Shown: positions 15,479 to 24,198 of the stretch, piece by piece
Layout: each line of letters opens with the position of its first letter
Numbering within the stretch: position 1 is the stretch's first letter
Source of the DNA: Deltaproteobacteria bacterium
GTDB lineage: Bacteria > Myxococcota_A > Polyangia > Polyangiales > Ga0077539
DNA: 39,048 nt
NCBI GenBank assembly: GCA_947477565.1
Contig: CANJUR010000044.1
Location: forward strand, 1-39,048
Direction of reading: 5' to 3'
The notes under the pieces: generated by a model
What the model saw: only the letters and a program-made list of their open reading frames with translations
Told to the model about the DNA's origin: nothing
Databases searched by the model: none
Program-made: the position numbers and the translations under genes

Positions 15479-16378
15479 TCAATCGATCCGGCAAGACGCC
15501 GTGGATGCGCGCACGACGGACTCCACGATCTCGAAGACCTCATCTGGGCTGAGACGACTGCGAGAACCATCCGCGTTACGAGGTGCGCCGCCGACGGTGC
15601 TCCCGCCGCCCCAGCCGCGCTCGCGAGCATTGAGCGCCGCGAGAATCGTTCGAACCGGGAAGAACTTCACGAACTCTGATCGCTTCGCCACCGTGTATGC
15701 GTGCGATCCGTCTCGGAGCGCGGAGTGGATCAGCACTCTTTGGTGGCCGTCGGAGAAGAGCCTCGCGTGCGCCCGATAGCCGAGGCTCTCCACCAGCTCC
15801 CAGTCGGTGCCTTCTCGAAGCACGCGGTAGCGATGATCGACGACAAAATGGGCCGTGTAAGCATGCGAGGCCCCGTCGGCGTAGACGGAAATTCTCCTCC
15901 CGACCTCGTCGAGAAGCGCGCGCAGTCCGGTGTTGTCGAGCGTGTAGTAGCTCCCGTCGGCGCGCGCCTGCAACTCAGGCTCGGAGAGCCACTCGACGAT
16001 GGTGGGCATGTCGCCAGCGAGTGGATACGCCCCCGCGTGTGCGTCGAGTAGCCCGGCACAGAGCACCAGCCGGTTGATGAGTGGTTCCTGCGCGCGCTCG
16101 ATGTGCCGCAGAAGCCAGACGGCGAGCGCGGTGTCGAGATCGACGTCGTTGAGGAAGACCGTGAGCGAGCGAGGCTTGAGGCCAAGCGCGATGGCATCAT
16201 GCACCTGTTCTGCGGTGCTTCGGGTGGCGTGGCGCACGCAGTCGCCGTGGTGGTCGAAGCTGAAGCGCTCGCACTCGGCGTCGATGCGCGGACCGAGCAC
16301 GTAGCCATCCAGCGCGATGCTGCGGGGCGCAAGTTCGTCGAAGTCGACGATGCGGCCTCGCTCGATGACGATCTCCAT
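15479..16378 (-). CDS. DHH-like protein, possible phosphoesterase of unknown substrate
   Basis: Encodes 299 residues. The clearest motif is FDHHGDCVRHATRSTAEQV near residues 40-58, whose DHH triad resembles the metal-binding motif of DHH phosphoesterases (RecJ/NrnA/pAp phosphatase superfamily). A further acidic motif, LNDVDLDTALAVW (near 75-87), fits the metal site spacing. The C-terminus GWGGGSTVGGAPRN resembles the glycine-rich GG-x-x-x-GGA region of DHHA1-type substrate domains. There is no signal peptide or membrane segment. The ATG overlaps by one base the stop of the preceding membrane protein gene (TGATG), indicating translational coupling. I cannot name the substrate. The distant family assignment is moderately supported, the enzyme activity only inferred. 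Confidence 0.75.
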   Translation of the reverse strand: MEIVIERGRIVDFDELAPRSIALDGYVLGPRIDAECERFSFDHHGDCVRHATRSTAEQVHDAIALGLKPRSLTVFLNDVDLDTALAVWLLRHIERAQEPLINRLVLCAGLLDAHAGAYPLAGDMPTIVEWLSEPELQARADGSYYTLDNTGLRALLDEVGRRISVYADGASHAYTAHFVVDHRYRVLREGTDWELVESLGYRAHARLFSDGHQRVLIHSALRDGSHAYTVAKRSEFVKFFPVRTILAALNARERGWGGGSTVGGAPRNADGSRSRLSPDEVFEIVESVVRASTASCRID

Positions 16379-18153
16379 CAGGGAAGCACCTCTCGCGTGC
16401 GTTCGTAGAGCAACCAGTCGCGGCCCGAGAACGCCAGACGATAAAGAATCGGCTCCGCGGCTGCGGTATCAGTCACGCCGCGGCGCACCAGCACATAGTC
16501 GTAATAGCGCCGATCGGGGTCGGCCACATCGAGCGACGCGGTCCATTCCCAGCGCGGCGGAAGTCGAGGCGGGCGGGTTGGGCCCTCGCGGTAACGAAAC
16601 GGCGATTGCGGAAAATCCGCGAAGGAAAATGTCGCTACCGCACCACCCCGTGCCTGGTAGTACGCGGCCGCGTGGAGCATCGGAACATTGGGAACCCAGG
16701 CGCTCGACTGCGGCGCCAGGATGGCCACCAGGCGACGGCCGGAGCGCGCGTGTGAGAGTGCGTCGTCGAGGTCGCCGAGTTCGCTTGCCTGCCACTGAAT
16801 CACGCGGGTGCGGAGATCGACCACGAAGCCCAGCGAGGCGGCGCCCATCCCGGCCACCAGGAGCCAGCCGCCACGTCCCAGCGACCTGCGCGGCAACCAG
16901 AGCGGTGCGAGCAGTGCTGCGATCAAGGGAAAGCGCGTGTGAATGGGCCAGACGAAGCCGTAACTCGTCGGCGTCACCACGTAGAGGGCCGCGCAGATCA
17001 CAGGCACCCACGCGAGCGACAGGCGATCGGAGGAGGGAAGGACGTTCGACATCGACCGGTCGAATGCGAGGCCGATGAAGGCGCCCACCGCAGCCAGCAT
17101 GGCCGCACGAAACCCGATCTCCGCCCAGGTCGCTTCGGGCGGCACCTCCGCACCCCACAACGCGACGAAAGTACGGTGCCGCAAGAGGTAAATCGACGCG
17201 ATGAGAACCGCGCCGAGGAGTGTTGCCCAGCGCGTTCGGGACGTCGGTTCATGGACAGCGCTGTGCTTCCGAGAACCGAGCGCAACCGCCACGAGGATGC
17301 CCAGTCCCCAGGCGAGGAGCAGTCGCTCGTCCCGGTCACCCGGGACATCCAGGAGCGTAGAGCTTAGATCTCGCGCGAGGCTCGTTACCGAAGGCCACTC
17401 GGCGTGCGCTGCGGTCCCGACGCCCCCGGCGAGGATGGTCGCGTCGTTGGCGGGCGAACGCACAATCCAGAACAGGACGGCGACGAGCGAGGGCGCAAGA
17501 AACACCAACTGTCGAACGAGCGCGACTAACTCCGCCCTTACAAATCCACGACCTAGACGTGGCCGTGGGAGCGTCGTCAAGACACCCAACCCGAGCACAC
17601 CGTAGGGGATGAGGTGAGCGTAGAAGGTTGCGAGCGCGAGGACTCCGAGGACCACCTGCCGACGAGGTTCCGCGCGGCGAATCGGATCAGCGAAGATCGC
17701 GATCGCGAGGAGCGCTAGCGGCACGCCGATGAGCAGGTTGAGGAACCCAAGGAAGAACTGCGGGTTCCAGAGCAAGGGCCAGGAGAGGGCGGCGAGGCGC
17801 TCATCGCCACCAGACCGGCGGAGCGCGAAACGAAGCGCGTACGGAATCGCGACGAGCGAGGCGGCGGCGAGCAGACGCACCGCACCTTCGGCACCGAGAA
17901 CGGTGGATAGGGGAACGCCCAGCGCATACACCAATAGGTATTGTGTCCGGGAGAGCGTGATCTCGAACACTGTGTCGAGCGATGACCCGAACAGCAGGCG
18001 ACGCAGCACCGAAACGGCTGCGATGTGCTGCGGAAGATCCTGGAGCGGGGCATGCGCGGCCGCGTAGAGGGGGGTCACAAGGCCGAGCGTCACGACCGCA
18101 AACGCGGACTCGAAACCCACGCTGAATCCTCGGAAATAATCGCGAATCGTCAC
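16378..18153 (-). CDS. Polytopic membrane protein, possibly a GT-C-type glycosyltransferase
   Basis: Encodes 591 residues with about ten hydrophobic helices spread over the first 430 residues and a hydrophilic C-terminal domain of about 160 residues. The first extracytoplasmic loop reads APLQDLPQHIAA, an acidic Asp-x-x-x-His loop as in lipid-linked-sugar glycosyltransferases of the GT-C fold; the match is only suggestive. The C-terminal part includes RRLVAILAPQSSAWVPNVP and YYQARGG, which also appear in such proteins. The start is GTG at 18153, overlapping the M16 gene stop by four bases; the end overlaps the DHH-like start by one base. An alternative is an uncharacterised membrane protein without enzyme activity. 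Confidence 0.75.
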   Translation of the reverse strand: MTIRDYFRGFSVGFESAFAVVTLGLVTPLYAAAHAPLQDLPQHIAAVSVLRRLLFGSSLDTVFEITLSRTQYLLVYALGVPLSTVLGAEGAVRLLAAASLVAIPYALRFALRRSGGDERLAALSWPLLWNPQFFLGFLNLLIGVPLALLAIAIFADPIRRAEPRRQVVLGVLALATFYAHLIPYGVLGLGVLTTLPRPRLGRGFVRAELVALVRQLVFLAPSLVAVLFWIVRSPANDATILAGGVGTAAHAEWPSVTSLARDLSSTLLDVPGDRDERLLLAWGLGILVAVALGSRKHSAVHEPTSRTRWATLLGAVLIASIYLLRHRTFVALWGAEVPPEATWAEIGFRAAMLAAVGAFIGLAFDRSMSNVLPSSDRLSLAWVPVICAALYVVTPTSYGFVWPIHTRFPLIAALLAPLWLPRRSLGRGGWLLVAGMGAASLGFVVDLRTRVIQWQASELGDLDDALSHARSGRRLVAILAPQSSAWVPNVPMLHAAAYYQARGGAVATFSFADFPQSPFRYREGPTRPPRLPPRWEWTASLDVADPDRRYYDYVLVRRGVTDTAAAEPILYRLAFSGRDWLLYERTREVLP

Positions 18154-19457
18154 CGTGCGACGAGCTCCCTCCAGCGGTCGCGATAGAGCTTTAGCAGCGA
18201 CTTGATCTCTCCTTCGTGCTTCGTTGCCTTCGGGCCCACGAGGACAACGTTGGCTCGGGCTGGGTCAAGCACGCGCACGGCGGCGGCGCGGATTTCTTCG
18301 ACACCTTGCGACATCAGCTCGTCGCGCCGGGCGTCAGGGCTCCGACGATGCCCGAACAGCTCCGCCGGTCCGTAAAAGTCGCAGAGGTCTTGCGCGTTGT
18401 CGTCGAGAGCATCGAGATCGAACCCAAACCGTCGCTGCGCCTTGTCGAGTTCAGCCCTCGTCGGCCCGCTCTCTGCGAGCTGCCGAAAGATCTCCAACAC
18501 CTCTTCGACAACCGCCCCGACCGAGGCACGCGCCACGGACGCGGCGACGTCGATCACCCCGACCTCGGCGAAGCGCTCAATCTCCGCGGACACGTCGTAG
18601 GCGAGGCCGCGCTCCTCACAGACCTGCCGGTAGAGCCGCGTGGACATTCCGTCGTCGATGACCCGCAGCAGCATCTCCGTCGCAGAACCGCCCTCGTCGT
18701 CCAGGCCCTCGCACGGGTATGCGATGCGCAGCGCGGTCTGGCTGGCCGAGTGCGGAACGAGCGAACGACGACCCCGCCGGTGCCGCCGCAGGTAGGGCCT
18801 CGCGGTGCCCAACGGACCGGCCGGGAGATGCTGCAGTGAGTTGCTCACAGCGCGCAGGAGGTCGTCGTGGTTGAGGGGCCCGGCGGAGCAGGCGACCATG
18901 TTGCCCGCGACGTAGTGACGATCGTGGTGGGCGCGGAGGTCGTCGTCGGTAAAACGGGTGACGTTCTGTGCGGTACCCGCGATCGGCGAGCCGAGCGGGT
19001 GTCGGCCAAAAACCAGCCGACGCGCGTGGTTGTCCGGCGAGATGTCGCGGCCGCGATCATCGACGTCTTCCAGGAGCTCTTCGCGGACGATCCCGACCTC
19101 CACCTTGCGATCGGCGAACACCGGCCGCGTCAGGATTCCCCCGAGGATGGCCGTAGCCGCTCCCAAAGCATCCGGCGGGGCGCTGAGTTCAAACATCGTG
19201 AAATCGGCGTGGGTCGCCGCGTTCATCGATCCACCAAGCGACTCGACCGCGTCATTGACGAGCGCCGCCGAGGGCAGCGCCGTGGAGCCACGAAAGAGCA
19301 TGTGCTCGAGGAAGTGGGAGAGGCCGTTCTGCCGCGCACGCTCATGTCGAGAGCCCACGTGGACGTAGACCGAAGTCACCGCCCGATGGAGATGCGGGCG
19401 GTGGATCGTAAGAACACGCAGCCCGTTGGCGAGCTTGTGCGTGCGGACGTCGTGCAT
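18150..19457 (-). CDS. M16 family zinc metallopeptidase
   Basis: Encodes 435 residues with an N-terminal M16 peptidase domain and an M16 C-terminal domain. The inverted zinc motif is complete: HFLEH at residues 48-52, and the third ligand Glu near residue 127 in VREELLED. The C-terminal half contains DDGMSTRLYRQVCEERGLAYDVSA, typical of PqqL/processing-peptidase-like proteins. No signal peptide is seen in this start choice, so it is probably cytoplasmic. ATG at 19457 is preferred because the upstream frame (to 19676) overlaps the chaperone gene and lacks family similarity. It starts 14 nt after that gene ends and overlaps the following membrane protein gene by four bases. Confidence 0.92.
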   Translation of the reverse strand: MHDVRTHKLANGLRVLTIHRPHLHRAVTSVYVHVGSRHERARQNGLSHFLEHMLFRGSTALPSAALVNDAVESLGGSMNAATHADFTMFELSAPPDALGAATAILGGILTRPVFADRKVEVGIVREELLEDVDDRGRDISPDNHARRLVFGRHPLGSPIAGTAQNVTRFTDDDLRAHHDRHYVAGNMVACSAGPLNHDDLLRAVSNSLQHLPAGPLGTARPYLRRHRRGRRSLVPHSASQTALRIAYPCEGLDDEGGSATEMLLRVIDDGMSTRLYRQVCEERGLAYDVSAEIERFAEVGVIDVAASVARASVGAVVEEVLEIFRQLAESGPTRAELDKAQRRFGFDLDALDDNAQDLCDFYGPAELFGHRRSPDARRDELMSQGVEEIRAAAVRVLDPARANVVLVGPKATKHEGEIKSLLKLYRDRWRELVAR

Positions 19458-19470
19458 CAGCGCGAGGGCG

Positions 19471-21213
19471 TCAGTTGCCGTCCTGGCCCGCGGCGGGAGC
19501 ACGGAGCCGGGGGGAGTTTCCGATTCGAACCTGACCATCGTGCTCGGCGTCCTGCCGAAGGTGCGTGACGTATTGAACAAGCACGTCCCGCTGTCGCGCG
19601 GCGAGGGCCGATGCGTTGACTGTGGAGAGAAGCTCCTGACGTTGGCGGCCGAACTCTTCGCGGGTGGCCACGGCACGGCTCCCGTCCTTGAATCGCATCA
19701 CGAACCAGTCGTCTCCTGCTTGCACGGGCTCCCTCACAAAAGGGCTCTCCTGGGTCAGCCCAAAGGCGACCGAGGTGAGCATTTCCGCGCGCTCGACGTC
19801 GTTCACGACGAAGCCGTTGCGAGCGAATACTTCGCTGTCCTGGAGTGTCGGGACATCAAGGTCTGTGCGCTCGGCGGGGGCCAGCGAAATTCCGTTCGCT
19901 AGAGCGATCGGGGCGGGCACCTCACCGCGGTAAAACTCGCGCAACGCGGTGGCGCGGATCTGCGTGTTTACTTCGTCGAAGTTGGTCGCGGAGCGCATGC
20001 GCTCGAGCGTCGTGCGGGCTGCCTCGCGGGCTAGCTCAGCGCCGCGGGCCTCGCGAAAGAGGGTGCGCGCAATGTCGCTCTTGGCATCGACCTCGGGAAC
20101 GTCACCCTCGCGAAAGGCTAGCAACTGAACGATGTGTGCGCCAAAGGGTGTCTCGACCACCGGAGACAGGCCGTTGGCCTGGAGAGTGGTCGCTGCGCGC
20201 ACGAAAGCCGCGTCGAAGCTGCTTCCCTCGACCGCAGTCCAGGGGAGCATCCCGCCCTCGCGCCAACTACCGGGGTCTTCCGAAAACAGCCGGGCCAGGC
20301 GGACGAAGTCGCCGCCCGCGACGAGCTGCGCACGGATCGCCTCGACGCGCGCACGGACCTCCGCCTTCTGCGCGTCCGTGGCGCCCTCCGGGTACTTCAC
20401 GAGAATGTGCCGCGCATGAAACTCGCGCCGCAATCCCCGCAGGCTCTCGCGCCGCCGATCCCACAGCCGCTGGATCTCTTCGGCGTGCTGCCCCGCCCAC
20501 GCCTCGACCTGCGCAGCGTCGTCGTCGCGTACGAGGCTCCGGTAGAAGTTCAAGTTGAAGCGAAGGAAACGAACCGCCATCTGGTCGTGCGTGCGCTGGT
20601 AGTCGCGCCACATGTCCTCGTCCGAGAGCTGCACCGAAGCGCGAACGGAATCGCGCATCCGCTGGGCGAGCATCTCGCGCACCATAGCTTCCCGCAGATC
20701 GGCAACCGTGCGGCGGAAGAGGCGGCGCGCGACGCGCTCGAACTGCGTGAAATCGAAGCGGTCACCGACGCCGCCGCATGACGACGACGGAAGATCCACG
20801 CGGCCCGATTGCACGCCGAGCACCGTCTCGGCGCCTACGCCGACCGACGCGTAAAATCGGCAGTTACGGAACTCTTCGTTGACCATTTCCTCCGTCACAC
20901 GAAGACCCAGGCGCTCGGCCTCGTGAGCAAGGAGCTCCCGCTCGATGAGACCGTCGAGGGCGCCCTGTCGGATTGCGCTAGCGACCGCAGGGTTCTCGTC
21001 CGACGCGCGCATGATGCGGGGCACCATCCCGACGGCGGCGACGAAGTCGGTCTCACTGAGGGTGCGGCCGTAAACCTTGGCCGCATACGTGACCTTCAGG
21101 CTCCCCTGTGAGCAGCTCTGCGAGCCTGGCCCCACACCGAAGATAGCGGCCACCGACGCGACCAGAACAACGAGAAAGAATGAGTTGGAGTGCCGACGGA
21201 ATCGTTCCAGCAT
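19471..21213 (-). CDS. Membrane-anchored PpiD/SurA-like peptidyl-prolyl isomerase chaperone
   Basis: Encodes about 580 residues. ATG at 21213 starts MLERFRRHSNSFFLVVLVAS, a single N-terminal anchor that places the rest in the periplasm; upstream in-frame starts exist, but this one matches the PpiD-like beginning. A SurA N-terminal-type helical region (ETDFVAAVGMVPRIM, LDGLIERELLAHEAERLGL) precedes one parvulin PPIC domain: FHARHILVKYPEG, FVRLARLFSEDPGSW and GGMLPWTAVEGSSF. The C-terminal 170 residues are helix-rich. It should help fold or chaperone exported proteins. The M16 peptidase, membrane protein and DHH-like genes follow on the same strand, so this may be the first gene of an operon. 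It is divergent from rpsO. Confidence 0.88.
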   Translation of the reverse strand: MLERFRRHSNSFFLVVLVASVAAIFGVGPGSQSCSQGSLKVTYAAKVYGRTLSETDFVAAVGMVPRIMRASDENPAVASAIRQGALDGLIERELLAHEAERLGLRVTEEMVNEEFRNCRFYASVGVGAETVLGVQSGRVDLPSSSCGGVGDRFDFTQFERVARRLFRRTVADLREAMVREMLAQRMRDSVRASVQLSDEDMWRDYQRTHDQMAVRFLRFNLNFYRSLVRDDDAAQVEAWAGQHAEEIQRLWDRRRESLRGLRREFHARHILVKYPEGATDAQKAEVRARVEAIRAQLVAGGDFVRLARLFSEDPGSWREGGMLPWTAVEGSSFDAAFVRAATTLQANGLSPVVETPFGAHIVQLLAFREGDVPEVDAKSDIARTLFREARGAELAREAARTTLERMRSATNFDEVNTQIRATALREFYRGEVPAPIALANGISLAPAERTDLDVPTLQDSEVFARNGFVVNDVERAEMLTSVAFGLTQESPFVREPVQAGDDWFVMRFKDGSRAVATREEFGRQRQELLSTVNASALAARQRDVLVQYVTHLRQDAEHDGQVRIGNSPRLRAPAAGQDGN

Positions 21214-21339
21214 CGGATAACCGCTCGCATCGGGGCCTTCGGCCCGGTTAGTCACCGTGAAGGTGTCGGGGCGTCGCATCTTCGACGTCCACCAACACCT
21301 CCATCGGGGTGGGGCTCGCACTAACACATCAGTGGATGA

Positions 21340-21367
21340 TTGACACCAGTCCATAAGCGGAGATACT
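21340..21367 (+). promoter_or_regulatory. Sigma-70-like promoter for rpsO
   Basis: A perfect TTGACA lies at 21340-21345 and GATACT at 21362-21367 (four of six bases match TATAAT), separated by 16 bp. A transcript starting near 21374 would have a leader of about 26 nt including the TAAGGA ribosome-binding site before the rpsO ATG at 21400. It fits the expected promoter of rpsO-pnp. This is a consensus match by eye. Confidence 0.6.
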
Positions 21368-21399
21368 CCGCGCCCGTTTTCGAGTAAGGAACGCACAAC

Positions 21400-21669
21400 A
21401 TGTCGCTGCACACGTCCAACAAGGCCGAAATCATCGAAAAGTTCCGTCAATCCGAGGGTGATACGGGCTCCCCCCAGGTGCAGATTGCCCTGCTGTCCGC
21501 GCGTATCTCTCAGCTGACCGGGCATTTCGAAACCCACAAGAAGGACCATCACTCTCGCCGTGGTCTGCTGAAGATGGTCGGCCAGCGCCGCCGTCTCCTG
21601 GACTACCTCAAGAGCAAAGACGTCGCGGGTTACCGGAAGATCCTCGGCGAACTCAGCCTCCGTAAGTAA
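21400..21669 (+). CDS. rpsO: 30S ribosomal protein S15
   Basis: A small-subunit protein that binds 16S rRNA early in assembly. The 89 residues have the exact family length and signature: [17 protein letters not shown], then [13 protein letters not shown], and a YLKSKD segment near the C-terminus. TAAGGA precedes the ATG by 9 nt, and a TTGACA-16-GATACT promoter lies upstream. pnp follows downstream after a hairpin, which is the conserved rpsO-pnp arrangement. Confidence 0.98.
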   Translation: MSLHTSNKAEIIEKFRQSEGDTGSPQVQIALLSARISQLTGHFETHKKDHHSRRGLLKMVGQRRRLLDYLKSKDVAGYRKILGELSLRK

Positions 21670-21689
21670 GTCCAGGGCTCCGCAACCCT

Positions 21690-21715
21690 CGCCTCACCTT
21701 CTCCTGGGTGAGGCG
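21690..21715 (+). terminator. Hairpin between rpsO and pnp
   Basis: Nine-base-pair arms (CGCCTCACC at 21690-21698 and GGTGAGGCG at 21707-21715) flank an eight-base loop. Then comes GCGGTATTTT, a weak T-run offset by about 5 nt. It could be a partial terminator or a processing/stability element controlling pnp, as in other bacteria where the rpsO-pnp spacer holds such a hairpin. The strand is read as that of rpsO. Confidence 0.55.
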
Positions 21716-21925
21716 GCGGTATTTTCGGGGATTCACCACGCGGAACGGGGCGCACGTCGGCGCGCTCCGAACATCGCGAGGAATCGATTGACCACGTCGC
21801 TCCGGTCTTCGCTTCGTGTGCGTGGTTTTGACCGCGCCCAGGAACCGAGGACACCGAACGACTCGATCGACCCCGTAGTTCTCTCCAACGCCACTTTTCA
21901 GGCCGACGGATACAGAGGCTCGGAC

Positions 21926-24127
21926 ATGTCGATTATTCGTGAGAGCGTCGAGGTCGGAACCACCACCATCACAATCGAAACGGGCCGGATTGCCAAGCAG
22001 GCAAATGGCTCCGTCTTCATCAGCGCCGGCGAGTCGATCGTACTCGTGACGGCCTGCGCCAGCGCCGACGAGCGCCCGGGCATCGACTTCTTCCCGCTGT
22101 CCGTTGATTACGTCGAGAAAACCTTCGCAGCCGGTAAGATCCCCGGTGGATTCTTCAAGCGCGAGGGGCGCCTGCGGGACGATGAGATTCTCGTCTCGCG
22201 TCTTATTGATCGGCCCTGTCGCCCGCTCTTCCCCGAGGGCTACCGCAACGACATCCAGATCATCGCGACGGTACTTTCGGCCGACAAGATTCACACCACG
22301 GACGTCCTGGCGCTGATTGGTGCGAGCACTGCGCTGCACATCAGCGACATCCCGTGGGCGGGTCCCATCGCCGGCGTGCGCGTGGGGCGCATCGACGGGC
22401 GGCTCGTCGCCAACCCGACCTTCGACGAGATGGCGAAGAGCGATCTCGACCTCATGGTCGCCGCGAGCCGCGATGCCATCGTGATGGTGGAGGGCGCCGC
22501 CGACGAGTTCTCCGAAGACGAACTCATCGAGGCCCTGATGTTCGCCCACCGCAGCATGCAGGGCGTGCTCGACCTGCAGGACCGTATCCGCGAGGCCGTC
22601 GGCAAACCCAAGCGCGCGTTCTCTGCCAAGCGTCCTTCGGACGACATGTTCCGGCGGATTCGCGAGGTAGTGGGCGCAGGCCTGAGCGACGCTTCGCGCA
22701 CCCGCGTGAAGGGCGAGCGCTACGGGAAGTTCAAGGCGCTGAAGAGCCAGATGCTGGAAGCTCTCCGGCCCGAGTTTCCCGAGAAGGACGCCCTTCTCAA
22801 GGAGGCCTTCGGCGAGATTCAGGGCAACGTCATGCGCCTGATGATCGTCGATGAACTGGTCCGCATCGACGGTCGCGATAGCACCACGGTGCGTCCGATC
22901 TCGTGCGAGGTTGGGCTCCTGCCGCGCGTACACGGCAGCGCTCTCTTCACCCGTGGGGAGACCCAGGGAATCGTCACGAGCACTCTCGGCACCGCGCAGG
23001 ACGAGCAGAAAATCGACGGTCTCGTCGGCGAGAAGTGGAAGCGCTTCCTGCTCCACTACAACTTCCCGCCGTACTCGGTGGGCGAGACGAAGCCGATGCG
23101 CGGACCGGGCCGCCGAGAGATCGGTCACGGCAATCTTGCGGAGCGCGCGCTCTCCCGAATGATCCCGCCGGCCGATCAGTTCCCGTACACGATCCGTATT
23201 GTGAGCGAGATCACCGAGTCCAACGGTTCAAGCTCAATGGCGACGGTCTGCGGCGGCACTCTCGCGCTGATGGACGCGGGCGTGCCAATCAAGGCGCCGG
23301 TTGCGGGCATCGCGATGGGCCTGATCAAGGAGGGCGACAAGATCGCCATCTTGACTGACATTCTGGGCGACGAAGACCACCTCGGGGACATGGACTTCAA
23401 GGTCTGCGGCACCGCGAAGGGCGTCACCGCGATCCAGATGGACATCAAGGTCGAGGGGCTCTCGCGTGAGATCCTCGAGAAGGCCCTGAAGCAGGCTCGC
23501 GACGCTCGGCTGCACATTCTCGGTCGCATGCTCGCGACGCTGCCGACGCACCGTACCGAGCTTTCCAAATACGCTCCGCGAATCACTACCCTCAAGGTAA
23601 ACCCGTCGCAGATCCGCCTCGTGATCGGCCCGGGCGGCAAGACCATCAAGGGTATCGTCGACCAGACCGGCGTCGCGATCGACGTCGAGGACGACGGAAC
23701 CGTCAACATCGCCAGCTCGGATAGCGTCGCCGTGCAGCGTGCGATCGACATCATCCGCGGCCTCACTGCGGAAGCCGAGATCGGCGCCGTCTACAAGGGC
23801 ACTGTCAAACGCATTGTAGATTTCGGGGCCTTCGTCGAGATCTTCCCGGGCACCGAAGGGCTCGTTCACGTCAGCGAACTCGCGCATACCCGCGTCGAGA
23901 ACGTCGCCGATGTGATCTCCGAGGGCCAGGAGGTCGAGGTCAAGGTGCTCTCCATCGAGGACGGCACCGGCAAGATCCGATTGTCCCGCCGCGCCGTGCT
24001 CCCGCTGCCCGAGGGCGAGGAGGGCGAGCGCGCCAAGGAGCGCATGGAGAAGTCGCACAACGAGCCGACCCGTAGTTCGAGTGACCGTCGCGGGCCTCCC
24101 CGCGGTGGCGACCGCCCGCGGCGCTGA
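21926..24127 (+). CDS. pnp: Polyribonucleotide nucleotidyltransferase (PNPase)
   Basis: A phosphorolytic 3'-5' exoribonuclease of RNA turnover, forming a trimeric ring. The 733 residues contain two RNase PH-like domains separated by a helical region, then KH (RLVIGPGGKTIKGI near 560-575) and S1 (YKGTVKRIVDFGAFVEI near 620). The metal-binding region DILGDEDHLGDMDFK and the phosphate site of the second RNase PH domain (ESNGSSSMATVCGG) are intact. The C-terminus is a basic, disordered tail (RRGPPRGGDRPRR). ATG at 21926 has AGAGG 8 nt upstream; the frame is open back to 21788, but that extension has no family similarity. The hairpin at 21690-21715 suggests post-transcriptional control of this gene. 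Confidence 0.97.
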   Translation: MSIIRESVEVGTTTITIETGRIAKQANGSVFISAGESIVLVTACASADERPGIDFFPLSVDYVEKTFAAGKIPGGFFKREGRLRDDEILVSRLIDRPCRPLFPEGYRNDIQIIATVLSADKIHTTDVLALIGASTALHISDIPWAGPIAGVRVGRIDGRLVANPTFDEMAKSDLDLMVAASRDAIVMVEGAADEFSEDELIEALMFAHRSMQGVLDLQDRIREAVGKPKRAFSAKRPSDDMFRRIREVVGAGLSDASRTRVKGERYGKFKALKSQMLEALRPEFPEKDALLKEAFGEIQGNVMRLMIVDELVRIDGRDSTTVRPISCEVGLLPRVHGSALFTRGETQGIVTSTLGTAQDEQKIDGLVGEKWKRFLLHYNFPPYSVGETKPMRGPGRREIGHGNLAERALSRMIPPADQFPYTIRIVSEITESNGSSSMATVCGGTLALMDAGVPIKAPVAGIAMGLIKEGDKIAILTDILGDEDHLGDMDFKVCGTAKGVTAIQMDIKVEGLSREILEKALKQARDARLHILGRMLATLPTHRTELSKYAPRITTLKVNPSQIRLVIGPGGKTIKGIVDQTGVAIDVEDDGTVNIASSDSVAVQRAIDIIRGLTAEAEIGAVYKGTVKRIVDFGAFVEIFPGTEGLVHVSELAHTRVENVADVISEGQEVEVKVLSIEDGTGKIRLSRRAVLPLPEGEEGERAKERMEKSHNEPTRSSSDRRGPPRGGDRPRR

Positions 24128-24148
24128 TCAGTCCCCAGGCCATCTAAT

Positions 24149-24176
24149 GCCCGTCGCGTGATTGTGCGCGGCGGGC
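24149..24176 (+). terminator. Likely pnp terminator
   Basis: Ten-base-pair arms (GCCCGTCGCG at 24149-24158 and CGCGGCGGGC at 24167-24176, one T-G pair) around an 8-nt loop. Only TCCTT follows, so the T-tract is poor. It sits 22 nt after the pnp stop and could end rpsO-pnp transcripts or stabilise their 3' ends. Confidence 0.5.
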
Positions 24177-24198
24177 TCCTTCGATAGAGAAAGCCGCC

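Noticed and set aside
21653..23128. Minus-strand open frame opposite pnp
   Set aside because: It is antisense to a clear PNPase gene, with no domain or ribosome-binding site.
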